DNA of 64,000 nucleotides from a bacterium (GTDB lineage Bacteria; Vulcanimicrobiota; JABDET01), in assembly GCA_021800275.1 (NCBI GenBank), contig JAJYZB010000004.1:1-64000 (forward strand). Reading direction: 5' to 3'. The position numbers and the translations under genes are program-made. The notes under the pieces are model-generated. The model searched no databases and was not told the DNA's origin. It saw only the letters and a program-made list of their open reading frames with translations. Of the stretch, positions 1-8,657 are shown one piece after another. Position 1 is the first letter of the stretch; each line of letters opens with the position of its first letter.

Positions 1-206
1 ACCTGCTGAATTGTGGTTGTTCCACTAGATTGATTGATCGCAGCTTGACCTGACACCACACTCCCACCTTGTGGAGACGCAAACACGCGAGGAGACTGCA
101 AGAGCATTAATAAAAAAATAACCCCAACAAAAAAGAAGACTCCTATGAGAGTCCTTTCCAAAAACTTAAAACTATTAAATATTTCTGCTGTTCCAATCCT
201 CTTCAT
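1..206 (-). CDS. Two-partner-secretion exoprotein, N-terminal fragment (runs off window)
   Basis: Only the first 68 codons are in the window; the rest lies before base 1. The ATG (complement of 204-206) follows an AAGGAG-type ribosome site. The peptide has a long extended signal: a charged N-region, a hydrophobic stretch around residues 22-36 and a probable cleavage after VFA (residues 41-43). It then reads SPQGGSVVSGQAAINQSSG, which matches the start of the TPS (haemagglutinin activity) domain of FhaB/HpmA-type exoproteins, where GGxVVxGxAxI is typical. Such proteins leave the cell through a TpsB/FhaC outer-membrane transporter, which is not in this window. The family is recognised from this short stretch only, so size and cargo domain are unknown. 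Confidence 0.75.
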   Translation of the reverse strand, partial: MKRIGTAEIFNSFKFLERTLIGVFFFVGVIFLLMLLQSPRVFASPQGGSVVSGQAAINQSSGTTTIQQ

Positions 207-565
207 GGTCTGTCTCCTTTTTCAGCAGCCTGTCATTCTCACTGCCGCAGGATTTCTATCCCATAAGCATTTATTTAATGATATGCTTCATAGAGATAAA
301 TCATAGATACAGCGTATAGGCTTTCTTCTATTCCCCAGCCCCATTCCCTGCAGAAAATTTAATCGCTTGGAAACTGACTTTCTTCTTCTAAATACTTCTT
401 TTCGATCTGCTTAAAAAAAAGGGAAATAAATTACTGTCTCCTAATCCTTTGTCACCAGATGCTCCTATATTAGAAGAAGAGAAAAATTAGAAGCTCTAAA
501 AAATCCCATCGAGCCATTAACAGGACTCTAAAGGAACTATTTTTTTTAAAACAAAATAAAGAACC
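207..565. other. Divergent intergenic region, no gene seen
   Basis: About 360 bases separate the leftward exoprotein gene from the rightward dab operon. It must hold both promoters. I see no RNA gene, no convincing -35/-10 pair and no strong inverted repeat. An AAAGGAAC sequence near 530 is too far from the dabB ATG to be its ribosome site. A run of eight T lies at 540-547. Confidence 0.6.
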
Positions 566-2932
566 ATGTATTTACAATATAGTTTGCTACTGATTCCTCT
601 CTTTCCACTGGTCTCCGCTTTTTTTCTTCTTTTCATAAAAACCGAAAAAACAATCGGCAAAATCAGCACTAACTTCACGTTCGCTTCCTTTATTGTAAGC
701 GCAGCACTTTTAATATTTCAAGGAAAGATTTATCCGCACCCCTTTAATTTCAGTCTGTTTGACTTTATGCCAGATAAACTCGGACTTCTGCTTTCGACCT
801 ATATCCTGCTGGTCTGTTTAGTCGTGCACAAATATTCTCAAAACTATATGAAAGATGATCAAGGGCATAAGAGATTTTTTTTTCTAATGGATTTAATGAC
901 TGCAGATCTCGTGGCATTAGTGTTATCTGGCAATCTTCTGCTGTTTTTCGGAGCCTGGCACGTCATGGGAGTGCTCCTTTACCTGATGCTAAACCACAAC
1001 TATAAAAATAAAGCAGCGCTTAAATTTTCAAGTATCACTTTTTTTACTCAGAGATTGGCTGATCTGCCTCTCCTTGCAGCAGTGATTATTCTGTATAAAG
1101 ATTTTCACACTTTTAAAATCTCCATCATCAGCCAAGAAATCTTAAAAGGAGGAAATTTATCACACGATCACCTAGCAGCAGCAGCAGTGTTCGTGGTTTT
1201 GAGCGCTCTTTTAAAATCTGCGCAGTTCCCTTTTCACATCAGTTTAATCTACAGCATGGATGGACCCACTCCTCTGTCTGCTCTCATGCATGCTGGGATT
1301 GTGAATGCCGGAGCCTTTTTAGTCAATCGGTTTTATTTTGTTTTCACAAATCCAAGCCTGGCTCTGCAGGCAGCGTTTTTAGTCGGATCTTTAACAGCTG
1401 TCATAGGCTCAATGCTCATGCTGACCCAGAATGACATCAAAAAATCTCTCGGTTATTCCACCATGGGACAGATGGGGTACATGACCATGGAAATTGGGGT
1501 TGGAAATTTTCCTTTAGCCATCTATCATATGATAAGCCATGGAATCTTTAAAGCCACGATGTTCTTGTACTCTGGAAACGTCATCCATAAAACCAGAAAA
1601 AGACCGAATTTACCGGCGGACTCTCTGTACAGTTCTCTGGCAAAAGACCAGGAGCCTTCCCCAAAATCACCGTTTGTCTTTTTCGGTGTTCTAAGTGTAT
1701 TACTGCCACTGGCTCTGGTGGCTGCAGCGCACTTCCTGGTAAACAAAAATTTTATAGAGTACAAAACCTCTTTAATCCTCCTCTTTTTCGGATGGGTAAC
1801 TGCAGCACAAGTCATTCTAAGTGTGTCTAAAATCGAAAAAATAAACCCTATAAAAGCTGTTATTATATCTGTTTTATCTCTGGGCGCATTTCTGCTCGGT
1901 TATGCTCTGTTCAGTCATTACTTAGCTCTCTTTTTGTATCCTCAAAAATATGTGATGCAGAAAATCTATCAAAACGCGTTTTCTTCAAATATTATTTTTG
2001 GCATTGAGGTGCTGATTTTTGCCGTGATCGTCTCCCTGGGCTGGTTCTTTATTTACAACAGTTCTCAAAACCGATACATTGATGTTCGTGTCAGTTTTTA
2101 TACTCATTTATCGCGAGAGTTTTATATCCTGGATTTTTATCAGAGTATTAAATCCGTTTTCTTAAAATTCAGCCGTCAGCTTTCAGAGATTAATGCTGCT
2201 TCTGTCAGCGCTGCTGTTTTTAGTGTTTCAGCATTCCTGGCAGCCATCCTTTTTCTAAACCGCGCGCCTTTAAATTTATTCAGCATTTTCCTGCTTGCAG
2301 CATCAGGATTTTTAATCCCGCTTTTCCCCATGAGTCTTTTTTCTTCAAAAATTTTATCCAAAGCTAATCTCTGGTTTTACACTGCTTTTCCGATCTTAGG
2401 ATTCTTCTTATTAAAAGAGGTGAAAACACCCTTCAGCAGCTGGCTTTTCATTTTCAGCACTGCTGGCTTTGTTCTTCACAGCATTAAAATTTTCAGCTGC
2501 AGAAATATGAACGCAGCAGCCTCTGAACTGTACGCCGCTCTCTTCAATCTTGTCTGGGCTGGTTCACTTGCAGAGCAGCATCCTTATGCTCTCCTTATTC
2601 TTTCTATTCCTCCCCTTGCTTTTAAATTTGTGGATAGGCTGCTGGTAAAACTTTTCGGAAATTCTGAGTTTGTCTATATCAAAGGTCTTTATGAAGAAAT
2701 GCCTGTTTTTTCTTGGATGCTGACTGCTTTTGCTCTATTTTCTTACATCATGCCTTTATTCCCCCCTTTTATGTTGTTTTACAGGATTCTCAGTATCAGT
2801 TCAAAATGGAGAGAGTTTTTTCTTCTGATCGGATGGTTTTGTTTAAGCCTTGGTGTGATGTCAAAAATAATGAATCTTATTGGAGGAAAAAGGAGAGAAG
2901 ACTTGTATTATCAAGATTTTCAAGTTCTGTAG
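566..2932 (+). CDS. dabB: DabB-like proton-channel subunit of inorganic-carbon pump (NuoL/MrpA family), extended C-terminus
   Basis: Integral membrane protein of the proton-conducting antiporter family (NuoL/NuoN/MrpA). Family signatures visible are SAQFPFHISLIYSMDGPTP, a SALMHAGIVNAG segment and GYSTMGQMGYM. Together with the adjacent DUF2309 protein it fits DabB, which couples an ion gradient to CO2 hydration by DabA. At 788 residues it is longer than the usual roughly 500-550. The last ~240 residues add about seven further hydrophobic segments, including GLYEEMPVFSWMLTAFALFS, which resembles the late transmembrane part of NuoM/NuoN. The start follows a poor ribosome site, but the N-terminus (YLQYSLLLIPLFPL) looks right for the family. 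dabA follows after 48 bases, so the two are probably co-transcribed. Confidence 0.9.
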   Translation: MYLQYSLLLIPLFPLVSAFFLLFIKTEKTIGKISTNFTFASFIVSAALLIFQGKIYPHPFNFSLFDFMPDKLGLLLSTYILLVCLVVHKYSQNYMKDDQGHKRFFFLMDLMTADLVALVLSGNLLLFFGAWHVMGVLLYLMLNHNYKNKAALKFSSITFFTQRLADLPLLAAVIILYKDFHTFKISIISQEILKGGNLSHDHLAAAAVFVVLSALLKSAQFPFHISLIYSMDGPTPLSALMHAGIVNAGAFLVNRFYFVFTNPSLALQAAFLVGSLTAVIGSMLMLTQNDIKKSLGYSTMGQMGYMTMEIGVGNFPLAIYHMISHGIFKATMFLYSGNVIHKTRKRPNLPADSLYSSLAKDQEPSPKSPFVFFGVLSVLLPLALVAAAHFLVNKNFIEYKTSLILLFFGWVTAAQVILSVSKIEKINPIKAVIISVLSLGAFLLGYALFSHYLALFLYPQKYVMQKIYQNAFSSNIIFGIEVLIFAVIVSLGWFFIYNSSQNRYIDVRVSFYTHLSREFYILDFYQSIKSVFLKFSRQLSEINAASVSAAVFSVSAFLAAILFLNRAPLNLFSIFLLAASGFLIPLFPMSLFSSKILSKANLWFYTAFPILGFFLLKEVKTPFSSWLFIFSTAGFVLHSIKIFSCRNMNAAASELYAALFNLVWAGSLAEQHPYALLILSIPPLAFKFVDRLLVKLFGNSEFVYIKGLYEEMPVFSWMLTAFALFSYIMPLFPPFMLFYRILSISSKWREFFLLIGWFCLSLGVMSKIMNLIGGKRREDLYYQDFQVL

Positions 2933-2980
2933 ATGGGCGCTCTGCTGATCCTCGCGTTTTTTGAGAACTGGAGGTTTTAA

Positions 2981-5872
2981 ATGGACTTAGCCAGGAAATT
3001 AAAAATCAGATCCTTAGTCAATGTGGCATCTGAGGGGATTCCATACTGCTGGCCCATGAGGAGTTTTATCTACAGAAACCCGCTGCACAATCTTGAAAAG
3101 ATACCTTTTAAAGAAGCCGTAGAAATCGGCAGAACAACCTTTAAAGCCAAGGGGTATCTCAGCCGAGGAGAATATCAAAAAATTTACCGTGAAAAAAAAA
3201 TAAAAAAAGAAAAATTGATAGAAGCTGTCGAGGAATTTTTAAAGCGCCAGACTAAAAAATCAAGTTTAGATCTGGATTTTAAAAATCTTGTTTTTAATCT
3301 TTTAACCCAGACCCCAGAATTAAAACCTTACGAAAATCTTCACAAAATCTATCCCTGCAGCGCATCAAAAGAACTTTTAGATTCCTTGACTCGCGAATTT
3401 TATGAAAATCCAAAAGAAGCCTGTGCAGAGCTTCTGCTTTCTGTAGGTTACAAAAACACTCTTTATGAAGCTGTAGATGAGCTTATCGGCAGTTCACTAA
3501 AAGACACCATAGATGAACTGACCATAAAAAGTGTGGAGGATTTTTTGGATGAGGGGCAGTCAAATGTAGAGATGCCTAAAAGAGAACTTGGATTTTTCAA
3601 ATCCTGGAAAGAATTGGCAAGCCGAAACTTAAGGTTTTCCATAGCCACAGGGAAAAACCTAAAAAAGCTTGTCTCCCAATTTGAAGAACCTGAAGAGGCT
3701 TTAGACTTTGTTCTGAACACCTGGGAGCTGCCAGAATCGATATGGGACAGCTGTCTCACCCTTGAACTGTCTCAATTAAAAGGTTTTGCAGGATATATCA
3801 AATGGCGGATGAACAACAAAAACTTCCACTGGCAGAGAGAATATCCAGTGGATATGGTAGAGTATGCTGCTGTAAGGCTTACGATCGCAAAAGCGCTACT
3901 GGATGCCCAAAAACACCTTCCCTTTAAACCAACCTATAAAGGTTTAGAAGAATTTTTAACTCAAAATCCTGAAAAAGCTTATTTGATGCATGAATATTTT
4001 TCTTCAAAAGCCGAAAGTTCTTTTATTCAACATCTGCCAGACTGCTTCAAAAAACCAGAAAGGATAATAAAAAAATATCTCCATTTAAAAAGTTACACAA
4101 AAGCGGTAAATACTCTCATATTTTTAGAACAGTGGCTGAATATGATAGGGATTTCATTAAAGAATTTGTCTTTAGAGCATATCCTAGAGCTTTTAAGTTT
4201 TTACAAAAACCTGGAAAAAGAAGAAGGTCATCTCTGGTTGAGGGCTCTTGAAGAGTCAGTCTATGAAGAGCTCTTGACAAAGCTGAAATTTTCTTCAAAT
4301 CATAGGTCAAATGAAAAAAAAATCTCAGCCCAGGCTCTTTTTTGTATAGATGCGCGATCTGAGCGCTTCAGAAGGAATTTAGAAGGTCTGGGCAGGTACG
4401 AAACCTATGGAACAGCCGGTTTTTTTGGCATACCCATGGCTTTTGTTGAATTGACGAAAGGGCATGAAGAATATCTCTGCCCTGTGCTTATAAAGCCAAG
4501 CAATGTAGTCCTGGAACTGCCTGTCAGCGACGACGAATCTCATCTAAAAGCTCATCATATAGTGGAAGAGGTCATCCATGACCTCAAATTTAACGTTTTG
4601 ACTCCTTATGTGATGGTGGAAGCCATAGGCTTTTTGTTTGGATTTGATTTTATCGGCAAGACATTTTTACCAAGAGAATATTCCAGAATAAAAGATAAAA
4701 TCCTCAATTCCTCTAGAGAAACAAGTCTGCTCACAGACAAATTCACAGATGAAGAAATAGAAAACATTATCGGCTCTAAACCACTGGACAAACTCACTCT
4801 CTCTCACATTAGGGACCGATTTAAGAGAATTGGTTTTTCTTATAAAGAGCAGGCTCTCCTGGCAGCAGTTGCCCTTCAAATGATAGGGCTCACCCAAAAC
4901 TTTGCCAATCTTATCTTGATCATTGGACACGAAAGTCAATCAGACAATAATCTCTATGAATCTTCTTTGGACTGTGGAGCTTGCGGCGGAGCATCAGGGG
5001 TGTACAACGCAAAAGTGTTCTGTCAGATGGCAAACAACCCCCAAGTGAGGTCTATACTAAAAGTCACCCACGAGATAAACATACCAGAAGATACCGTTTT
5101 TGTGCCAGCCGTGCATAATACGACGACAGACAAGATAGCTCTTTATGAGCTTGGCAAAGTGTCTGCCAAATATACTCAAACTCTTAAAAACCTGAAAGAA
5201 GACCTTGAGATTGCCGCAAGACTGACGAGAGAAAAAAGAGGAGTTGAATTGGGAATAAATCCAGATCACGCCTCAGAGGAGATATACCAAAATGCTTATG
5301 ATTGGTCTCAGATTCGTCCAGAGTGGGGGCTTTCTGGCAATTACGCTTTTGTCATCGCCAAAAGAGATATAACTCTTGAAATTGACTTAAAAGGGAAAGT
5401 TTTTCTGCACTCTTATGATTGGAAACAGGATAAAAGTGGATTTCTGCTTGAAAATATCCTGTCTGGACCTATGGTTGTGGCTCAGTGGATAAATATGGAG
5501 TATTATTTTTCAACTACAGACAACGAAGGATATGGAAGCGGCAGCAAAATCTATCACAATGCTGTAGGGACTTTTGGGATTATGACAGGAAACTTCAGTG
5601 ACCTTAAAACAGGTCTGCCAGCGCAGACCGTGCTGAAAGGGGATATCCCCTTTCACAACCCTGTCAGGCTTTTGGTAGTAGTACAGGCTCCAGTGGATTT
5701 TGCGGCAGCCATTCTCAATAAACTGACAAAAATAAAAAAATTGGCGCAGAATCAATGGATCCACTTAATTATTCTAGATGAACAGAAACAGAACTTGTAC
5801 AGATACCAAAACAAGGACTGGCAGGAAATCAATCCAAAGGGGGAAATCTATGAGAAATCTTTATCTACATGA
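2981..5872 (+). CDS. dabA: DabA, DUF2309 inorganic-carbon pump catalytic subunit
   Basis: DUF2309/UPF0753 protein of 963 residues, the beta-carbonic-anhydrase-like partner of DabB that hydrates CO2 vectorially on the cytoplasmic face. The zinc site can be placed: C455 and D457 in ALFCIDARSERF, H650 in IIGHESQSDN and C665 in SLDCGACGG. Both the C-x-D spacing and the 15-residue His-to-Cys spacing match the metal ligands described for the Halothiobacillus protein (Cys351, Asp353, His524, Cys539). The ATG has a GGAGG site seven bases upstream. The 3' end overlaps the start of the following PII gene, which supports translational coupling. Length and motif conservation suggest a working enzyme. A role in the carbon supply of an autotroph is an inference from the family. 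Confidence 0.95.
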   Translation: MDLARKLKIRSLVNVASEGIPYCWPMRSFIYRNPLHNLEKIPFKEAVEIGRTTFKAKGYLSRGEYQKIYREKKIKKEKLIEAVEEFLKRQTKKSSLDLDFKNLVFNLLTQTPELKPYENLHKIYPCSASKELLDSLTREFYENPKEACAELLLSVGYKNTLYEAVDELIGSSLKDTIDELTIKSVEDFLDEGQSNVEMPKRELGFFKSWKELASRNLRFSIATGKNLKKLVSQFEEPEEALDFVLNTWELPESIWDSCLTLELSQLKGFAGYIKWRMNNKNFHWQREYPVDMVEYAAVRLTIAKALLDAQKHLPFKPTYKGLEEFLTQNPEKAYLMHEYFSSKAESSFIQHLPDCFKKPERIIKKYLHLKSYTKAVNTLIFLEQWLNMIGISLKNLSLEHILELLSFYKNLEKEEGHLWLRALEESVYEELLTKLKFSSNHRSNEKKISAQALFCIDARSERFRRNLEGLGRYETYGTAGFFGIPMAFVELTKGHEEYLCPVLIKPSNVVLELPVSDDESHLKAHHIVEEVIHDLKFNVLTPYVMVEAIGFLFGFDFIGKTFLPREYSRIKDKILNSSRETSLLTDKFTDEEIENIIGSKPLDKLTLSHIRDRFKRIGFSYKEQALLAAVALQMIGLTQNFANLILIIGHESQSDNNLYESSLDCGACGGASGVYNAKVFCQMANNPQVRSILKVTHEINIPEDTVFVPAVHNTTTDKIALYELGKVSAKYTQTLKNLKEDLEIAARLTREKRGVELGINPDHASEEIYQNAYDWSQIRPEWGLSGNYAFVIAKRDITLEIDLKGKVFLHSYDWKQDKSGFLLENILSGPMVVAQWINMEYYFSTTDNEGYGSGSKIYHNAVGTFGIMTGNFSDLKTGLPAQTVLKGDIPFHNPVRLLVVVQAPVDFAAAILNKLTKIKKLAQNQWIHLIILDEQKQNLYRYQNKDWQEINPKGEIYEKSLST

Positions 5873-6176
5873 ACTTAAGAAAGTAGAAATCATCTGCACT
5901 GGAGAAGACAAAGACTTTGTGCTGGATCTTTTAGAAAAAGCTGGTGTAAGCGGCTATACCATTATCCACAATCTTTCTGGGAAAGGGAGTCATGGTTTTT
6001 ATGAGGGACAGCTTCTCTTCAATGAAGAAGACCCCCTTGTCATGATCATATCCGTGATGTCTGAAGAAAAAGTTGACGCTGTGTTTGCTGGGATGACCCC
6101 CTTTTTAAACAAACACTCTGGTGTTGTATTTGTCTCTGATATTAAGGTCAGCAGGCTCGAAAAATTTAACAAATAA
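5850..6176 (+). CDS. PII-like signalling protein of the Dab operon
   Basis: A 108-residue PII-fold protein. I choose the internal ATG at 5850 because it follows an AAGGGGG ribosome site and begins MRNLYLHELKKVEIICTG, the usual first strand. A longer open frame from 5778 only reads dabA out of frame. The protein shows the PII pattern of an alpha-helix followed by GYTIIHNLSGKG, a short T-loop region (about residues 44-60) and a C-terminal VSDIKVSRL strand. PII-type genes are known neighbours of Dab and SbtA bicarbonate systems and are thought to gate them by adenylate or carbon status. It overlaps dabA by 23 bases. Ligand and partner are not shown by sequence; regulation of DabAB is the reasonable guess. 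Confidence 0.8.
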   Translation: MRNLYLHELKKVEIICTGEDKDFVLDLLEKAGVSGYTIIHNLSGKGSHGFYEGQLLFNEEDPLVMIISVMSEEKVDAVFAGMTPFLNKHSGVVFVSDIKVSRLEKFNK

Positions 6177-6200
6177 TATTGCAATTTCGCAGCCACCCAC

Positions 6201-6821
6201 ATGGACAATCTACAGTCATCCCTTAAAATTTTAAAAACCAAAGGTTCTGAAAAAGTAGTAAAACCTGGGGTTTTTCTCTGGCAGGAAGGGGATCCCAGTT
6301 CAGAAGTGGTTTTTGTTTTAGAAGGCACATTCGAAGTGGTCAAACAAAATTTGGATGGGAGAGAGATCATTTTAAGATCCATCAGCAGCGGAAATCTTTT
6401 AGGGGAGATGGCTGCATTAGAAGGAAAACTTCATTCCGCTTCTATCAGAGCTAAAACCCTCTGCAAAATATCGGTTATTCCGAAAGATAAATTCTGCGCT
6501 TTTGTCAAAAATAACCCATCGGTTTTTGCAGCTTTATTCTCGCAGCAAGCTGAAAGGGTTAGAAGTTTGACTCAACAGGTCAATGATTTAGGCATGGATC
6601 CAATTCTGAAACGAATGGTAAAAAAAATTTTAGAAGAAAAAATTGAACAGAAAACAAAAACACTTCATTTAACCCACCAGCAGTTAGCTGACAAAATTGG
6701 AGCCACTCGAGAAAGTGTCACAAAATCTCTGGGAGAACTTGAACATCAAGGCTGGATCTCTTTATCACGAGGAAAAATTGAAATTATAAAAGAGGAAGAA
6801 CTGCGAAATCTTTCAAGGTGA
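6201..6821 (+). CDS. CRP/FNR-family transcription regulator
   Basis: A 206-residue regulator with an N-terminal cyclic-nucleotide-binding fold (about residues 15-125, including GNLLGEMAALEG at the phosphate-binding cassette position) and a C-terminal winged helix (about 140-205, LTHQQLADKIGATRESVTKS). It lacks the N-terminal cysteine cluster of FNR, so an oxygen-sensing iron-sulfur cluster is unlikely. The cassette reads GEMAALEG and has no RS(A) pair, so cAMP specificity is doubtful. It starts 24 bases after the PII gene, without an obvious strong ribosome site, and is probably the last gene of the dab operon. Its 3' end overlaps the convergent E1-like gene by 38 bases. Confidence 0.88.
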   Translation: MDNLQSSLKILKTKGSEKVVKPGVFLWQEGDPSSEVVFVLEGTFEVVKQNLDGREIILRSISSGNLLGEMAALEGKLHSASIRAKTLCKISVIPKDKFCAFVKNNPSVFAALFSQQAERVRSLTQQVNDLGMDPILKRMVKKILEEKIEQKTKTLHLTHQQLADKIGATRESVTKSLGELEHQGWISLSRGKIEIIKEEELRNLSR

Positions 6822-7377
6822 TGCTTCTGTTTTCTTTTTCTCCGTTCTGAAAATACCGCAGAATACTCTCTGCTGCAACAGCCGTAATCAATAAAACAAG
6901 GGGACGGGACAGCGCTTGTTCACAAGGATCTTCTTTTAAATCCGGGGGAACAGAATAGCCTTCATTCCAGATGATTTCTCCATATCCATAAGGGCTGATC
7001 CCAATATGAAGGCAAGGAATATTCAGTTTTTTGCAAATTTTTTTCACTGCTTTTCTTGAAGCATGAGAATCAAAAGCATCCAGAACTAAATCCGCAGATT
7101 GAATCCATTTATCTCCATTCCCTTCTGTTAAAGTATAGTGGATTCCCGTGATTTCTGCCCCAGCAGCTTGAAATAAATTTTGTGAAAGAGCTTTGACTTT
7201 TGGATAACCGATATCAAAGCGGAAATAAGGCTGAACTGGAAGATTTTTTTCTTCAACAATATCCTGGTCAATCACCATTAATTTTTTGAACCCTGTTCTT
7301 CCCAGAGTTTCAGCCAGATTCCCTCCAAGGGTTCCAGCTCCGCAGATTAAAATTTTCTTTTCAAATAGATGGTTCAT
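6784..7377 (-). CDS. E1/ThiF/MoeB-like adenylyltransferase of ubiquitin-like operon
   Basis: A 197-residue single-domain E1-like enzyme. The Rossmann motif is ICGAGTLGG (residues 11-19). D37 and D39 in VIDQDIVEEKNL match the ribose-binding aspartate and the following DxV, N45/Q49 sit where E1 enzymes have the SNLxRQ segment, G57-K60 matches GxxK, and D103...R108 in DAFDSHASR matches the Mg-ATP aspartate. There are no CxxC zinc pairs, unlike MoeB. C152 in KEDPCEQALSRP is the best catalytic-cysteine candidate. Such enzymes adenylate the C-terminal glycine of a beta-grasp protein, and one is encoded in this operon. Its ATG overlaps the stop of the 427-residue gene (ATGA), so translation is coupled. 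Closest in style are the ThiF proteins of PRTRC-type systems; this is recognition by eye. Confidence 0.85.
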   Translation of the reverse strand: MNHLFEKKILICGAGTLGGNLAETLGRTGFKKLMVIDQDIVEEKNLPVQPYFRFDIGYPKVKALSQNLFQAAGAEITGIHYTLTEGNGDKWIQSADLVLDAFDSHASRKAVKKICKKLNIPCLHIGISPYGYGEIIWNEGYSVPPDLKEDPCEQALSRPLVLLITAVAAESILRYFQNGEKENRSITLKDFAVLPLL

Positions 7378-8657
7378 GGTTGAGAAATTTCTTTCAGAAT
7401 CTCCAGTTTTGTTATATGTTTTCTTAAGGAATCTCGAATCTTTGAAAACCGATCTGGATCAGTCAATCGGGGAATCACTTTTACTTCCATCACCTCTGTC
7501 AGCAGCATTTGCAGCATGCCCAGAAGTTCAGCCATCTCTGCCTCAATTCTGGCTTTCACTTCCTGTAGATTCTTTTTTGAATTTGCAGAATTGAATCTAA
7601 AGACTTGATTGAAAAGCTTTGCTGCTTTCATCCAATTTTTCTTTAAATCTTCATATTTTGAGCGAAAATTTTTTAAATCTTTTTTAATTTCATCGAAAAA
7701 TTGGGTTAAATCTTTAGGAGAAAATTTTAGTTCTTCAGATAAAGAAGAAAGCACTGCAGGTATCTGGCTGTAAAGCGCGTTATTTCCAAAAACATCAAGA
7801 GAAGGAAACTCAGGGGCTTGAGAAGATGGAGTGAGAGCAGGAACCTCAGGGGCTTGAGTTCTTGGAGCATTTCTCTGCGACACCAGAGAAACCAGAGAAG
7901 TAAAATCCTGTTTTTTCTCTTCCCCTCTTAAACAAATTCCAGCAGAAATCAGATTAAGCCCGGGATCAACCACAGAAACAAAGGATTCCCCCTGAGAAGT
8001 ACCCCATTTAACTCTGTATCCATGCTCTACCCGAGTTAGTTCTTGCAGTTCTCCACCTCCGGTTTTTAAAGCTTCCAGGATATTTTTCTCTGAATTCAAA
8101 TATGATTTTTCTTGATTCAATAAAAAAGCTAAACGATACACCTCTTTTTCTTGGAGACTCAGTCCAGAGATCCGTAAATCTTCAGGAGAACGATCTTTCT
8201 CAAGGCTTTCGCAAAGCGCTTTTCTTCTTGTCCAGCCGCAGCCACGATCCTGAAACAAATACCAGAAGATCCCTTTGTCTTCTATCGTGATCACCGAATC
8301 AAAAAGAGAAACTTCACTGGCAAGATAAATAGGAGCAGTCAGATTTTCTTTAAAATCATATCCCCACCAGACTCCTTTTTTATCTCTGTGAAAAAGAAGA
8401 AAAGGGCGTTTAATGCAAGTTTTAGCATACGCCTCTTTTTCCCATTCTTCTGCTTCTCTGACAAACCGAACTGAACGAGAGGGAAGAACTTCTAAAATTC
8501 CCCATCCTGAAAATTCAGTTTCAAGAGAGGTTTCCCAAACCAGGTGTCCTACCGTGATCCGAACTTTCCCTCCTGGAATAACAGGAGCCAGCACTTGAAT
8601 CCCCGCCAATTTCTTTTCCTGATCTAAAAACTTTTCAAGAGTTTCAGAGTATTTCAT
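7374..8657 (-). CDS. Unknown protein between E1-like and TROVE-vWA genes
   Basis: I do not recognise this 427-residue protein. The N-terminal two thirds look globular, mixed alpha/beta and rich in W and F (WWGYDF, WYLFQDRGCGWTRR). A low-complexity linker carries a repeated QAPE-x-P unit at about 265-285. The last ~130 residues are charged and helical, probably coiled coil (DEIKKDLKNFRSKYEDLKKN). It has few cysteines and no clear E2 active-site motif. I place the start at the ATG at 8657 because GAGGA precedes it by five bases; an ATG at 8669 is in frame but lacks a site. The start lies inside the 3' end of the TROVE gene and the stop overlaps the E1 start, so it belongs to the operon. It might be an adaptor, conjugation factor or target; none is shown. 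Confidence 0.75.
   Translation of the reverse strand: MKYSETLEKFLDQEKKLAGIQVLAPVIPGGKVRITVGHLVWETSLETEFSGWGILEVLPSRSVRFVREAEEWEKEAYAKTCIKRPFLLFHRDKKGVWWGYDFKENLTAPIYLASEVSLFDSVITIEDKGIFWYLFQDRGCGWTRRKALCESLEKDRSPEDLRISGLSLQEKEVYRLAFLLNQEKSYLNSEKNILEALKTGGGELQELTRVEHGYRVKWGTSQGESFVSVVDPGLNLISAGICLRGEEKKQDFTSLVSLVSQRNAPRTQAPEVPALTPSSQAPEFPSLDVFGNNALYSQIPAVLSSLSEELKFSPKDLTQFFDEIKKDLKNFRSKYEDLKKNWMKAAKLFNQVFRFNSANSKKNLQEVKARIEAEMAELLGMLQMLLTEVMEVKVIPRLTDPDRFSKIRDSLRKHITKLEILKEISQP

Noticed and set aside
1525-1815. Long open frames opposite dabB, dabA and other large genes
   Set aside because: They lie wholly within well-supported genes on the other strand, have no ribosome sites and give low-complexity or unrecognisable peptides.
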